Below are positions 54,310 through 63,966 of a DNA stretch of 64,000 nt, in pieces. The DNA is from Tatumella morbirosei. Its GTDB lineage: Bacteria > Pseudomonadota > Gammaproteobacteria > Enterobacterales > Enterobacteriaceae. Made by a program: the position numbers and the translations under genes. The notes beneath the pieces were generated by a model. That model was not told the origin of the DNA, made no database searches, and saw nothing but the letters and a program-made list of their open reading frames with translations. Where the stretch lies: contig NZ_JPKR02000003.1 in NCBI RefSeq assembly GCF_000757425.2, forward strand, positions 930,001 to 994,000, written 5' to 3'. Numbering within the stretch: the stretch's first letter is position 1; the number at the start of each line of letters is the position of its first letter.

Positions 54310-55164
54310 ATGTCTGAACTGACACTTTGTGAAGAACATCTGATGTTTGGCGGTCGGCAGCAACGTTGGCAACATACCTCCGGGGTATTGGGATGCCCGA
54401 TGAAATTCAGCGTGTTTCTGCCCCCTCAGGCCGGTGACCAGCCGGTTCCCCTGATTTGGTGTCTGGCAGGCCTGACCTGTACCGATGAGAACTTTTCGGT
54501 AAAATCCGGTGCCCAGCGCCTGGCAGCAGAAGCCGGTATTGCCCTGATTATGCCGGATACCAGCCCGCGCGGTGAGGATGTAGCCGATGACCCGGCGTAC
54601 GATCTCGGCCAGGGGGCCGGGTTTTACCTGAATGCGACCCGTGCCCCCTGGGATAAAAATTATCGGATGTATGACTATCTGACCAGCGAACTGCCCGCCC
54701 TGCTGACAGAACACTTTTCGTTCAGCGATCGCCAGGCCATCATGGGGCATTCAATGGGGGGCCATGGCGCTCTGGTGCTGGCGTTACGGGAGGCCGGACG
54801 ATTTACTTCAGTCTCTGCCTTCGCTCCGATTGTTAACCCGGGCTCGGTGCCATGGGGCCAGAAGGCATTCACCGCCTACCTTGGAGAAAATGCGGCAGAC
54901 TGGCAGCAATATGATGCCAGTGTCCTGATGCAGCAGGCAGCACACCGCCTGCCTGTTCTGATAGACCAGGGCAGCGCAGATTCTTTTCTGCCTGAACAAT
55001 TACAGCCAGAAGTTCTGGAAGAGATTGCCCACCAGCAACAGTTTGATTTTACCCTGCGCTGGCAACAGGGATATGACCACAGTTATTTCTTTATCGCCAG
55101 CGTGATTGAAGATCACGTGCGTTTCCATGCCCGTCATCTGCTGGTCAGCCTGCCAGAAGAATAA
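54310..55164 (+). CDS. yeiG: S-formylglutathione hydrolase
   Basis: This serine esterase hydrolyses S-formylglutathione to formate and glutathione in formaldehyde detoxification. It has 284 residues from the ATG at 54310, with AGGAG 5 nt upstream. It is an alpha/beta hydrolase with nucleophile Ser148 in [12 protein letters not shown]. The oxyanion region [13 protein letters not shown] and the C-terminal catalytic His in GYDHSYFFI are present. No formaldehyde dehydrogenase gene (frmA) lies nearby, as is also true for E. coli yeiG. Confidence 0.93.
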   Translation: MSELTLCEEHLMFGGRQQRWQHTSGVLGCPMKFSVFLPPQAGDQPVPLIWCLAGLTCTDENFSVKSGAQRLAAEAGIALIMPDTSPRGEDVADDPAYDLGQGAGFYLNATRAPWDKNYRMYDYLTSELPALLTEHFSFSDRQAIMGHSMGGHGALVLALREAGRFTSVSAFAPIVNPGSVPWGQKAFTAYLGENAADWQQYDASVLMQQAAHRLPVLIDQGSADSFLPEQLQPEVLEEIAHQQQFDFTLRWQQGYDHSYFFIASVIEDHVRFHARHLLVSLPEE

Positions 55165-55211
55165 GCCTCAGAATAAAATCGTTGCGGCCAGACGTCTGAC
55201 GGTTTTCCCAT

Positions 55212-55238
55212 AAAAAAACCCATGCTAAGCATGGGTTT
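55212..55238 (-). terminator. Terminator between lysP and yeiG
   Basis: AAACCCATGC and GCATGGGTTT form a 10-bp stem with a 3-nt loop. On the minus strand it is followed by a run of T, so it terminates lysP, and it may also serve yeiG. Confidence 0.85.
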
Positions 55239-55264
55239 AGTCATCACAGGGTTTTCAGAGACAA

Positions 55265-56740
55265 TCAGTGATTATTTTTTTCAACCGCCGGAAATTCCAT
55301 GTCCCGATATCGCACAAACCGGGTACCACGGGTCCACTTGTAGCCGAGCCAGATCACCAGGAATAGCGGGATACCAATGTAGGTTGCCGCCACGCCATAC
55401 CAGTCAATGGTATCGGCCATAAAGGCCTGGTAGTTCTGCCCAAGGGTAATTAACAGACACAGGACAAAAGCAAACACCGGCCCCAGTGGGAATAACCCTG
55501 AACGGTAAGACAATGCGGACAAATCCAGCCCTTTGGCGATGTAGCCGCGGCGGAACCGATAGTGGCTGACCGCAATACCCAGCCAGGCAATAAATCCGGT
55601 CATGCCTGAGGTATTCAGCAACCACATATACACCGTCTGATTTCCAAACTTCGACGAGAGGAAACACAATGCTGCGACGACGGTGGTGGCAATCAGCGCA
55701 TTCCGCGGCACACCATTCTCTGTCAGACGAGCGAAAATTTTTGGGGCTTTCCCTTCCTGAGCCAGAGTGAACAGCATTCTGGTTGAAGCGTACATCCCTG
55801 AGTTACCGGCAGACAGCACCGCAGTCAGGATCACGGCATTCATCACCGCAGCGGCAGACAACAGACCGGCATTCTGAAATACCAGGGTAAACGGGCTGAC
55901 ACTGATATCTTTCACATCATTGTGCAACAACCGTGGATCGGTATAGGGAAGTAACAGACTGATGATTAAGATCGCCAGTACATAAAACAGCAGAATACGC
56001 CAAAACACTTGCCGAACCGCCCGTGGGACGTTTTTACCCGGATTTTCAGATTCACCCGCCGCAATGCCGATAAGTTCTGTGCCCTGAAAAGAGAAGCCGA
56101 CAATCATCGCCACACCAATCATGGCCGAAAAACCACCGGCAAACGGCGCACCACCAATCGTCCAGTTATGCCATCCTCCGCTGTCGGTACCCCGCATAAT
56201 CCCGGTCACCATCAGCAGGCCGACAATAATGAAGATCACCACGGTAACGACTTTAATCAGAGAAAACCAATACTCAGCTTCACCAAAGCCTTTTACCGAA
56301 ATGACATTCAGCAGAAAAATCACTGCCAGGAACAGGCAACTCCATACCCAGCCGGGCACTTCCGGCAACCAGTAGCCCATCACCAGTTGAGCGGCCACCA
56401 GATCGACGGCTATCGTCACCGCCCAGTTGTACCAGTAGTTCCAGCCAAGCGCGAAGCCGAAACCCTCTTCAACATATTTAGCGCCATAAGTGGCAAATGA
56501 ACCGGACACCGGCATATAAGCCGCCAGTTCACCCAGACTGGTCATCAGAAAATAGACCATCAAACCGATAATCGCGTAAGAGAGGAGCGCACCGCCCGGA
56601 CCGGCCTGAGAAATACTGGCACCCGAGGCAACAAACAGTCCGGTTCCGATTGAACCGCCAATGGCAATCATCGTCAGATGGCGGGCTTTCAGTACACGCT
56701 TCAGGGCAGGCTTATCTGTGGTATTTGAATTATTATTCAT
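55265..56740 (-). CDS. lysP: Lysine-specific permease LysP
   Basis: This proton-coupled lysine importer also acts as co-sensor of lysine for CadC in E. coli. It has 491 residues and 12 hydrophobic segments of the amino acid-polyamine-organocation superfamily. It has the hallmark first-helix motif MIAIGGSIGTGLFVASG, then GLMVYFLMTSLGELAAYMP and GFSFQGTELIGIAAGES. In E. coli ArgP activates lysP; its site here cannot be recognised. The 171 bp between the start and yeiE should contain the promoter. Confidence 0.95.
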   Translation of the reverse strand: MNNNSNTTDKPALKRVLKARHLTMIAIGGSIGTGLFVASGASISQAGPGGALLSYAIIGLMVYFLMTSLGELAAYMPVSGSFATYGAKYVEEGFGFALGWNYWYNWAVTIAVDLVAAQLVMGYWLPEVPGWVWSCLFLAVIFLLNVISVKGFGEAEYWFSLIKVVTVVIFIIVGLLMVTGIMRGTDSGGWHNWTIGGAPFAGGFSAMIGVAMIVGFSFQGTELIGIAAGESENPGKNVPRAVRQVFWRILLFYVLAILIISLLLPYTDPRLLHNDVKDISVSPFTLVFQNAGLLSAAAVMNAVILTAVLSAGNSGMYASTRMLFTLAQEGKAPKIFARLTENGVPRNALIATTVVAALCFLSSKFGNQTVYMWLLNTSGMTGFIAWLGIAVSHYRFRRGYIAKGLDLSALSYRSGLFPLGPVFAFVLCLLITLGQNYQAFMADTIDWYGVAATYIGIPLFLVIWLGYKWTRGTRFVRYRDMEFPAVEKNNH

Positions 56741-56911
56741 CAGTAAACACTATGCTGGATAAAAATGAGGCGCGATTGTACCAGCAAAGCCATCACTGTA
56801 TAGCATTACCACTTGTGTTATTAGTTACCTTCATGATTCGTCAGTAATTATTAGCAAACCTGCCTGAGCCTGCCACGGAAGCAGCCGCGGGTCGTGGTTC
56901 TTCGCTGATAT

Positions 56912-57778
56912 TTATTCATGGCAGTATCTTAGAAACCGCAGCAGTGAACGGGATAAATGCTTCTGCTGATGATGAATGCGATACAGTGTTCGCGTCAGTG
57001 AAGGCAAAGGAATATCGACCTGACGGAGAGTGCCATTATCCAGCTGATCGGCAATCACCCGCCGCGACAAACAACTGGTCCCCATCCCGTGACGGACTGC
57101 GTGCTTAATCGCTTCGGAATTTCCCAGTTCCATCGCAACACTGAAATTTGGCAGATGGGACAATAGCAGGTAGTCGACAATCTCGCGGGTGCCCGACCCC
57201 CTCTCCCGCAAAATCCATGGTGACCGGGCCAGACTGTGCAGAGTCACTGGCTGGCTGAAGATCTCTGACCGGGGGGCGGCAAATACGACCAGCTCATCCT
57301 CCAGCCAGTTCTCACTAACAATCCCAGCCACGTGACATGGCCCTTCAATCAGCCCGACATCCACCCGAAAATCAGCGACCGCCTGAATGACCTCCAGGCT
57401 GTTTCCTACGGTGAGTTCCAGGGGAGCCTGTGGAAAATCATGACGATAATTTGCCATCATCTGCGGCAGCAGGTAATTGCCGATAGTACTACTGGCGCCA
57501 ATACGAATCGCCCCGTCATCATCCCTGAATAACTGTTCCGCCTCTTTTGCCTGTTCCAGCAATGACACTGCTTTCGGATATAACAGCCGGCCGTGTTCGT
57601 TAACAATTAGCCGCTTTCCGGCCCGGTCAAACAGTTGTACATCCAGTTGGTTTTCCAGATCTGCCAAAGCAGCACTGACCGCTGACTGTGACAGCGCCAG
57701 TTGTCGGGCAGCCTGGGTGGTAGAACCCCATCTGACTATTCCACAGAACACATCCAACTGCCGCAATGTAATATGCAT
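56912..57778 (-). CDS. yeiE: LysR-family regulator YeiE
   Basis: This LysR-type transcription factor of 288 residues starts at the ATG at 57778 ([11 protein letters not shown]), with AGGGA close upstream; 13 further codons upstream are rejected. The helix-turn-helix is in [23 protein letters not shown] and the effector domain follows ([18 protein letters not shown]). YeiE homologues regulate yeiH and respond to sulfite in Salmonella and Cronobacter, where they also affect iron and motility genes. It is divergent from yeiH, the standard LysR arrangement. Confidence 0.92.
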   Translation of the reverse strand: MHITLRQLDVFCGIVRWGSTTQAARQLALSQSAVSAALADLENQLDVQLFDRAGKRLIVNEHGRLLYPKAVSLLEQAKEAEQLFRDDDGAIRIGASSTIGNYLLPQMMANYRHDFPQAPLELTVGNSLEVIQAVADFRVDVGLIEGPCHVAGIVSENWLEDELVVFAAPRSEIFSQPVTLHSLARSPWILRERGSGTREIVDYLLLSHLPNFSVAMELGNSEAIKHAVRHGMGTSCLSRRVIADQLDNGTLRQVDIPLPSLTRTLYRIHHQQKHLSRSLLRFLRYCHE

Positions 57779-57817
57779 CGTCCCTCTCTCCTGCCCGTTG
57801 CTGATCTCACTTACCAC

Positions 57818-57844
57818 TTATAATGGTTGGTTATAAAATTATAA
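57818..57844. promoter_or_regulatory. Candidate YeiE-binding site between yeiE and yeiH
   Basis: Three copies of TTATAA occur at 57818-57823, 57831-57836 and 57839-57844 in the divergent intergenic region. The first two form a 19-bp palindrome-like site (TTATAA-N7-TTATAA), an arrangement typical of LysR boxes. Confidence 0.42.
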
Positions 57845-57909
57845 TCGATTTCTCTTTTAAAGGAAATCGCTGCACCATAGACATCAGTACCCCCAAGGAG
57901 AGCACGGCT

Positions 57910-58968
57910 ATGAGCACACAACACCCTGTATTTTTCCCTGACACCGGATTCCGGCAACTGAGCGGAATTCTGCTGACCACGGCTATCGCTACCGGTACTA
58001 TCCTGCTGTCACAATTTCATCTGGTATCTGGTTTGGGGCTGGGTGCCCTGACGCTGGCTATCCTGGCAGGAATTATTATTGGCAATCTGCTGCCGGAATC
58101 TTTCACTGAGCACTGTGCTGCCGGAATCACCTTCAGTAAACACTATCTGTTACGTGGCGGGATTATCCTTTACGGCTTCAACCTGACCTTCCAGCAAATC
58201 AGTAATATTGGTTATCAGGGTTTGCTCACCGATATCATTATGCTGAGTAGTACTTTTTTTCTGACCTGTATAGCGGGTATTTACTGGCTGAAGCTGGACC
58301 GTCAAACCGTCTGGTTGATTGGTGCCGGCAGCAGTATATGTGGTGCCGCCGCCGTACTGGCTACCGGACCGGTGGTAAAAGCTCATGCCGGAAATGTGGC
58401 GGTTGCTGTCGCGACAGTGGTGATCTTTGGCACAGCGGCTATCTTTATCTACCCGTTAATCTGGGAGATTGTTCACCCGCTGCTGCCGGGCCTGAGCGCC
58501 GCGCAGTTTGGTATATATACCGGTTCGACTATTCATGAAGTCGCGCAGGTAGTGGCTGCCGGCCACTCCATCAGCACTGATGCGGAAAACAATGCGGTAA
58601 TTGCCAAGATGCTGCGGGTAATGATGCTGGCCCCCTTCCTGTTACTGCTGGGTCAGTGGATGAAAAGAAACTCACCTTACCAGGCAGGCGAGAAAGGCAA
58701 GGTGACTTTCCCCTGGTTTGCTTTGATTTTTATCCTGGTTGCCTGTGTTAACTCTTTTCATCTGCTACCTGACCGCCTGCTGACAGTCATCCATCAGGCC
58801 GATAATCTGATGCTGGCAATGGCAATGGCCGCCCTGGGGCTGACTACCAAAGCAGGACAACTGAAACAAGCCGGCCTGAAACCACTGTTACTGGGCTTAA
58901 TGGTGTTTATCTGGCTGATTGTCGGTGGAGGTCTGGTCAATCTTGGATTATGGCGGTTGATGAACTAA
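57910..58968 (+). CDS. yeiH: YeiH, UPF0324 membrane protein (putative sulfate/sulfite exporter)
   Basis: This polytopic membrane protein of 352 residues starts at the ATG at 57910 with AAGGAGA at good spacing (E. coli 349); 29 upstream codons in frame belong to the promoter region. It has about ten hydrophobic segments and UPF0324 stretches such as LRGGIILYGFNLTFQQI, GAGSSICGAAAVLATGPVVK and TGSTIHEVAQVVAAG. The family is proposed to export sulfate or sulfite. Its neighbour YeiE is a sulfite-responsive regulator in relatives, which fits. Transport by this protein is inferred. Confidence 0.88.
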   Translation: MSTQHPVFFPDTGFRQLSGILLTTAIATGTILLSQFHLVSGLGLGALTLAILAGIIIGNLLPESFTEHCAAGITFSKHYLLRGGIILYGFNLTFQQISNIGYQGLLTDIIMLSSTFFLTCIAGIYWLKLDRQTVWLIGAGSSICGAAAVLATGPVVKAHAGNVAVAVATVVIFGTAAIFIYPLIWEIVHPLLPGLSAAQFGIYTGSTIHEVAQVVAAGHSISTDAENNAVIAKMLRVMMLAPFLLLLGQWMKRNSPYQAGEKGKVTFPWFALIFILVACVNSFHLLPDRLLTVIHQADNLMLAMAMAALGLTTKAGQLKQAGLKPLLLGLMVFIWLIVGGGLVNLGLWRLMN

Positions 58969-58988
58969 CGAATTAAACCCGTCACTCT

Positions 58989-59016
58989 GCCCCGTAACAT
59001 ACGACTGTTACGGGGC
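58989..59016 (+). terminator. Hairpin after yeiH, probable terminator
   Basis: GCCCCGTAACA and TGTTACGGGGC pair across 6 nt, 20 nt after the yeiH stop. The following sequence is only moderately T-rich. Confidence 0.65.
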
Positions 59017-59169
59017 GTTACAGTCTAAATTTCCGGAAATAGCGTTGTCAGACGCCACTTCATGTCCGGCCCCCCCGGGATTCTGCTCTGATGGCATGTT
59101 ATGAATGAATTCCTCAGGTATTATAGTGTTATAAATCGTCACGAAGCCCGAAACTGAGGAGAAACGGCT

Positions 59170-60015
59170 ATGAAGTTTATTGGTGCGCATGTCAGCGCTG
59201 CTGGCGGGGTCGAGAATGCGGTCCTGCGTGCACATGAATTGGAAGCAACCGCTTTTGCTCTGTTTACCAAAAATCAACGGCAATGGCGCGCCGCCGCACT
59301 CACGCAGGAGACCATCAGCGCGTTTCGCCAGGCCTGTGAAAAATACAATTTCAGCTCTGCACAAATTTTACCCCACGACAGCTACCTGATTAACCTCGGG
59401 CATCCGGTGAATGAAGCCCTGGAGAAATCCCGGCTAGCGTTTATTGATGAAATGCAACGAGCTGAACAGCTCGGTCTGTCTCTGCTAAACTTTCACCCCG
59501 GCAGCCACCTGCAACAGATATCAGAATCAGAGTGTCTGAAGCTGATTGCGGAGTCGATAAATATTGCCCTTGATCAGACTCAGGGTGTAACAGCAGTTAT
59601 TGAAAATACTGCCGGTCAGGGTAGCAATCTCGGATTCCGTTTCGAACATCTGGCCGAGATTATTCATCATGTCGAAGATAAAAGCCGGGTGGGTGTCTGT
59701 ATTGATACCTGCCATGCCTTTGCCGCAGGGTATGATTTACGCAGCGTCGAACAGTGCGAAGCCACATTCCGTGAATTTGAACGGATTGTCGGTTTTAACT
59801 ATCTACGCGGCATGCACCTCAACGATGCCAAAAGTGAATTTGGCAGCCGGGTCGATCGGCACCATAGTCTGGGCCAGGGAAATATTGGTGAAACAGTCTT
59901 TAGCTGGTTAATGAAAGACTCACGTTTTGACGGCATCCCTTTAATTCTGGAGACCGTTGATCCGGAGATCTGGAAAGACGAGATTGCCTGGCTGAAAGCA
60001 CAACAGACAGCCTGA
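59170..60015 (+). CDS. nfo: Endonuclease IV
   Basis: This AP endonuclease incises 5' of abasic sites and removes blocked 3' ends in base-excision repair. It has 281 residues (E. coli 285) of the TIM-barrel AP endonuclease 2 family. Zinc ligands include H69 in LPHDSYLIN, the His in NFHPGSHL, the Glu in [10 protein letters not shown], the Asp and His in [32 protein letters not shown] and the final Glu in LILETV. GAGGAG lies 7-8 nt before the ATG. In E. coli it is SoxRS-regulated; I see no clear soxbox. Confidence 0.96.
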   Translation: MKFIGAHVSAAGGVENAVLRAHELEATAFALFTKNQRQWRAAALTQETISAFRQACEKYNFSSAQILPHDSYLINLGHPVNEALEKSRLAFIDEMQRAEQLGLSLLNFHPGSHLQQISESECLKLIAESINIALDQTQGVTAVIENTAGQGSNLGFRFEHLAEIIHHVEDKSRVGVCIDTCHAFAAGYDLRSVEQCEATFREFERIVGFNYLRGMHLNDAKSEFGSRVDRHHSLGQGNIGETVFSWLMKDSRFDGIPLILETVDPEIWKDEIAWLKAQQTA

Positions 60016-60020
60016 GTATA

Positions 60021-60045
60021 AAAAAGGGCGCCAGGCGCCCTTTTT
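60021..60045. terminator. Bidirectional terminator between nfo and fruA
   Basis: AAAAAGGGCGC and GCGCCCTTTTT pair around a 3-nt loop, with more T on the plus strand. Both converging genes, nfo and fruA, end within 20 bp of it. Confidence 0.92.
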
Positions 60046-60063
60046 CTTTTTACACAGCGCCTG

Positions 60064-61779
60064 TCAGGCAGTAGCTGTTTCCGGACGTTTCAGCATGGCA
60101 TAACCAATGCCTGCCAGTACTGTCCCGACGATAATTGCTAACAGATACCCCAGTACCGGCGTAATGGCTCCGGGGATCAATAACACAAACAACCCGCCGT
60201 GTGGAGCCATCAACTGTGCTCCGACAGCCATCGAGATAGCTCCGGTCACCGCCCCCCCCACCAGACAGCATGGGATGACCCGCATAGGGTCCCGGGCAGC
60301 AAACGGAATAGCACCTTCAGAAATAAAGCACAGCCCCAGAACCAACGCGGCTTTGCCTCCTTCCTGCTGGCCTTTAGTAAACTTACTACGTGCCAGTAAG
60401 GTCGCCAGCCCCATAGCCAGAGGCGGGACCATGCCTGCCGCCATAATCGCAGCCATCGGTCCGTAGGTTTTGGTACTTAACAACCCAACCCCAAAGGCAT
60501 AGGCCACTTTGTTTACCGGCCCGCCCATATCAGTACACATCATGCCGCCCAGAACCGCACCCAGCAGAACCGCATTCGCCGTACCCATGTTACCCAGCCA
60601 GTGGGTCAGCCATTCCATAATGGCAGCGACCGGTTTTCCGACCACATAGATCATCAGTAAACCAGTGACCAGGCTCGCCAGCAACGGAATGATCAGAATC
60701 GGCTTCAGGGCTTCCATACTTTGTGGCAATTTCAGCCGGGTACTGATAAATCTGGCGACGTAACCGGCAATAAAACCGGCGATAATCCCGCCAAGGAAAC
60801 CAGCATTGGTGCTGCTCGCCAGCATCCCGCCAATCAGTCCTGGTGTTAACCCCGGCCGGTCAGCAATCGAGAAGGCAATATAACCTGCCAGTACCGGCAC
60901 CATCAGGGCGAAAGCAGTGGACCCTCCAATTTGCATTAGCGCTGCAGGCAGAGTTCCTGCCTCTTTAAAAGCGTTAATGCCAAAGGCAAAGGATAAGGCA
61001 ATACATAAACCGCCTGCGACAACCATAGGTAACATATAAGAAACCCCGGTCAGCAGGTGACGGTAAGCTCCGGATTTCTCTTTATTACTGTCGCTGTTCG
61101 ATGCCGACTGATTATTACCGGCGGGTGAAAATGTTTTGGCTTCACTCAGCGCTTTATCAAATTCCTGAGCGGTTTTTTTCAGGGCCAGACTGGTTGAGGT
61201 ACGATACATCGGTTTTCCGGCAAATTTTGCCAGGTCAACTTCAATATCGGCAGCAACAATTACCAGGTCCGCCGCAGCCACTTCTTCCGGGGTGATAGCA
61301 TTGCCGGCACCCACGGATCCACGGGTCTCAACTTTGTACCACCAGCCACGTTTTTTCGCTTCGGCCTCAATGGCTTCAGCAGCCATAAAGGTATGGGCGA
61401 CCCCGGTCGGACAGGCCGTCACAGCGACAATGCGTTTTGCGGTAGTATTGCTGGCAGCAGCATCAGCCGCGGCAGCATCAGCCGCGGCAGCGTTCATCGC
61501 CTGCGGTGCCTGCCACAATTCTGCCTGTTCTTTCGCCTGATGCAGAAAAGCTTCAGCATCGTTCAGCAATGCCTGTAACCCTCCCTGCCAGATTTTTTTT
61601 CCTGACAGGGTATTGTCTGAAGGTACCGTTCCACCGGCGACAATCACCAGTTCAGCTTCCTGCGGAGAAGTCGTGAATATCAGTCCGCATTTTTCGGCAG
61701 CGCTCTGTGCCGCTTTGCCGGCGATGAATGCACTGGCTTTGCCCAGTGACGCATCAGTTATCAGCAGCGTTTTCATCAT
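60064..61779 (-). CDS. fruA: Fructose-specific PTS permease, IIB'BC components
   Basis: FruA imports fructose and phosphorylates it to fructose 1-phosphate. It has 571 residues (E. coli 563). An N-terminal IIB' domain lacking the cysteine (about 1-90) is joined by an Ala/Asp-rich linker to the IIB domain, with the phospho-accepting Cys123 in TACPTGVAHTFMAA. The IIC domain has about ten membrane segments (YRHLLTGVSYMLPMVVAGG onward; ISEGAIPFAARDP at the substrate site). The linker contains a 15-bp tandem repeat. The ATG at 61779 has GAGGA 7 nt upstream; the next codon is also ATG. Confidence 0.96.
   Translation of the reverse strand: MMKTLLITDASLGKASAFIAGKAAQSAAEKCGLIFTTSPQEAELVIVAGGTVPSDNTLSGKKIWQGGLQALLNDAEAFLHQAKEQAELWQAPQAMNAAAADAAAADAAASNTTAKRIVAVTACPTGVAHTFMAAEAIEAEAKKRGWWYKVETRGSVGAGNAITPEEVAAADLVIVAADIEVDLAKFAGKPMYRTSTSLALKKTAQEFDKALSEAKTFSPAGNNQSASNSDSNKEKSGAYRHLLTGVSYMLPMVVAGGLCIALSFAFGINAFKEAGTLPAALMQIGGSTAFALMVPVLAGYIAFSIADRPGLTPGLIGGMLASSTNAGFLGGIIAGFIAGYVARFISTRLKLPQSMEALKPILIIPLLASLVTGLLMIYVVGKPVAAIMEWLTHWLGNMGTANAVLLGAVLGGMMCTDMGGPVNKVAYAFGVGLLSTKTYGPMAAIMAAGMVPPLAMGLATLLARSKFTKGQQEGGKAALVLGLCFISEGAIPFAARDPMRVIPCCLVGGAVTGAISMAVGAQLMAPHGGLFVLLIPGAITPVLGYLLAIIVGTVLAGIGYAMLKRPETATA
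61457..61491. repeat. 15-bp tandem repeat in the FruA linker
   Basis: GCAGCATCAGCCGCG occurs twice in succession (61457-61471 and 61472-61486), followed by five bases of a third copy. Being 15 bp it preserves the frame and encodes repeated Ala-Ala-Ala-Asp-Ala in the FruA interdomain linker. Confidence 0.9.
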
Positions 61780-61796
61780 TTATTCCTCTTCTGCTG

Positions 61797-62735
61797 TTAT
61801 TGCACGGGTTGTAAATCGACACGTGCCATCATGGCTGCCAGTTGTGTTCTGTCAGCGACGCCTACATTACTCTGGCTAACCGCCAGAGCTGCCACCGCGG
61901 TTGCCAGCCGTAAGGTATGCTCACTTGACTCGCGCATCAGCAACCCGTAAATCAGCCCACCGACCATTGAATCTCCCGCACCCACTGTGCTAACCACTTC
62001 ACAGGCCGGCGGTTTTGCCAGCCATTCTCCGGAGGCATTGACCCATAAAGCCCCTTCCGCTCCCAGAGAAATCACGACATGGGCGATGCCTTCTTCGCGT
62101 AACTGGTGGGCACTGGCTATCACATCCTGCAGCGTCGGCAGCGGTTTGCCAGCCCAGATTTCAAGCTCACGCCGGTTAGGTTTAACCAGCCAGGGTGCAG
62201 CCTTCAGCCCTGCTTCCAACGCAGCACGGCTGCTGTCAAAGATGATGCATGGGCATAACAGGCGGAGTGCCTTCATCCACTCAGTGAATGCCGCGGGTTC
62301 TACACCTTCTGGCAGGCTGCCACTCACGCAGACCATATCAAACTGTCCCAGCCAGCTCAGAGAGTCGGTGGTGAAACGTTCCCAGTCCTGGGCTGTGACA
62401 TTAAAGCCGGAGAAGTTAAAATCCGTAACTTCGCCGTCCTGCTCGGTGAGTTTAACGTTAATCCGGGTACGTCCCTGCACTACCTGAAAACGGTTAGCAA
62501 TACCCAGTTCGCTGAACAGTTGCTGAAAACCATCCTGATTTTCTTTGCCCAGAAATCCACCCACCGTCACATCGATCCCCAGATCTTTCAGGACCCGTGC
62601 CACATTAATCCCTTTACCTGCGGCATGCAGACCTGCGGTTTTTACCAGATTCACTTCTCCGCGTTCGATAGCCGGCGTGAAGCCGACCAAATCATAAGCA
62701 GGATTCAGCGTAATTGTTGCGACCCGGCGGCTCAT
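61797..62735 (-). CDS. fruK: 1-phosphofructokinase
   Basis: FruK phosphorylates fructose 1-phosphate to fructose 1,6-bisphosphate. It has 312 residues of the PfkB/ribokinase family. The N-terminal TLNPAYDL and [13 protein letters not shown] (PfkB signature 1) bind substrate, and [17 protein letters not shown] carries the catalytic Asp and anion hole. Its substrate, F1P, and product, FBP, bear on Cra, so it also tunes the operon's repressor. The start overlaps the fruB stop by 4 nt (ATGA), and fruA follows after 17 nt. Confidence 0.96.
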   Translation of the reverse strand: MSRRVATITLNPAYDLVGFTPAIERGEVNLVKTAGLHAAGKGINVARVLKDLGIDVTVGGFLGKENQDGFQQLFSELGIANRFQVVQGRTRINVKLTEQDGEVTDFNFSGFNVTAQDWERFTTDSLSWLGQFDMVCVSGSLPEGVEPAAFTEWMKALRLLCPCIIFDSSRAALEAGLKAAPWLVKPNRRELEIWAGKPLPTLQDVIASAHQLREEGIAHVVISLGAEGALWVNASGEWLAKPPACEVVSTVGAGDSMVGGLIYGLLMRESSEHTLRLATAVAALAVSQSNVGVADRTQLAAMMARVDLQPVQ

Positions 62736-63865
62736 GCTGCGCCCTCCCCGAGTCCGCTGTCGATAGCCTGTCTGATGGCTTCAATCGCCGCTGCTGCATC
62801 TTCGCCACTGGCGGTGAAACGAAGTCGGTGACCCTTTTTAACGCCAAGGGCAACGACTTTCATCAGGCTACGGCCATTGGCGGGTTTACCACTACCATCC
62901 AGATTGGTGACGGTAATATCACAGTTAAAGCTTTTGATGACGGTGACCAGCGCAGTACTGGGTCTGGCATGTAGCCCATGTTCATTACGAATCACAAACT
63001 CAGCGGTGACGGCCTCACTGACCTCGGTATATTCACTGGTCAGCAGCGTCAGAATTCCGGCCGCATCTTCAGATAAAAGCCGTTCTGCCTTTTTATTCAC
63101 CAGTAACTGATGCAAATAACCCAGTGCGCTCAGTGGCTGATCATCAACAGCCGCCACGGTGATAAGCATGCCTACCGGCTCATTATCCGGTGTGGTGAAT
63201 GCGGTCGCCGGTCGGCTGACAGCAATGGCACTGAACAGATTTCCGCTGGCACTATCATTCAGCCAGATCCCCTGCCCCAGATTCAACGGACGTTCGGAAA
63301 TCACCTGACTGACAAAGGAAGTATCCACAGCGCCGGATGATTTCAGCCTGCCCGCATTCAATGCCTGCAGAGTCATCAATTCTTCTGCTGTAACGCCGGT
63401 GGCTATCATCGACGCATCAAAACGAAACTCAGCGGCCTGTTTCTCACCCATCAGGATAGATCGCAGCTCTTCTGCTGACGCAGTTTTCAGCGTTTCAGCC
63501 ACACTGTCATCACTTAATACATGCGTCAGTTGACGTAACAGAGTCAGGTGTTCATCTGATTTCGCTGCAATGCCTATTACCACATAGGCCAGCTGTTCGT
63601 CCCCCCAGCTGACCCCTTGCGGAAACTGAAATACCTGAACGCCGGTATTCAGCACCAGATCACGTGTGTCTGTTGTTCCGTGGGGGATCGCGATTCCGTT
63701 GCCCAGGAAAGTAGAAGTTTGCTGCTCACGCGCCAGCATACCGCTGACATACGCTTCAGTTACGTTACCGGCAGCCGCTAACGCAGCAGCTACCTGACGA
63801 ATAGCATCGGTTTTATCACTGGCGCTGGCGCCGGTGTGTATCGCCTTAACATCGAGCTGGAACAT
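62732..63865 (-). CDS. fruB: Fructose-specific PTS diphosphoryl transfer protein (IIA-FPr)
   Basis: FruB passes phosphate from enzyme I to FruA. It has 377 residues from the ATG at 63865 (GGAG at 5 nt); the frame continues to the window edge but only through the promoter. The IIA domain has active-site His62 in [11 protein letters not shown], a central linker domain follows, and the C-terminal FPr domain resembles HPr with the phospho-His in [14 protein letters not shown] and [12 protein letters not shown] around the regulatory serine. It is the first gene of fruBKA. Two Cra sites lie in its leader. Confidence 0.96.
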   Translation of the reverse strand: MFQLDVKAIHTGASASDKTDAIRQVAAALAAAGNVTEAYVSGMLAREQQTSTFLGNGIAIPHGTTDTRDLVLNTGVQVFQFPQGVSWGDEQLAYVVIGIAAKSDEHLTLLRQLTHVLSDDSVAETLKTASAEELRSILMGEKQAAEFRFDASMIATGVTAEELMTLQALNAGRLKSSGAVDTSFVSQVISERPLNLGQGIWLNDSASGNLFSAIAVSRPATAFTTPDNEPVGMLITVAAVDDQPLSALGYLHQLLVNKKAERLLSEDAAGILTLLTSEYTEVSEAVTAEFVIRNEHGLHARPSTALVTVIKSFNCDITVTNLDGSGKPANGRSLMKVVALGVKKGHRLRFTASGEDAAAAIEAIRQAIDSGLGEGAA

Positions 63866-63887
63866 AGGACTCCTCGCTATCTCTTGT

Positions 63888-63901
63888 TGAATCGTTTCAG
63901 C
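63888..63901 (-). promoter_or_regulatory. Cra (FruR) operator, proximal
   Basis: On the minus strand this reads GCTGAAACGATTCA, 12-13 of 14 positions matching the Cra consensus GCTGAAACGNTTCA-type sequence. It lies 22 bp upstream of the fruB ATG. Confidence 0.85.
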
Positions 63902-63951
63902 TATCGGTGATAAAAAAAATCCCGTGGCACAGTAGCAGGGATCCGGATGAG

Positions 63952-63966
63952 GCTGAAACGTATCAG
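63952..63966 (+). promoter_or_regulatory. Cra (FruR) operator, distal
   Basis: GCTGAAACGTATCAG closely matches the Cra site. With the proximal site about 60 bp away, it reproduces the two-operator arrangement of the E. coli fru operon, where Cra represses until fructose 1-phosphate is made. Confidence 0.85.

Noticed and set aside
53974-54750. 258-codon open frame opposite the LysR and yeiG genes
   Set aside because: It spans two genuine genes on the other strand and shows no family features.
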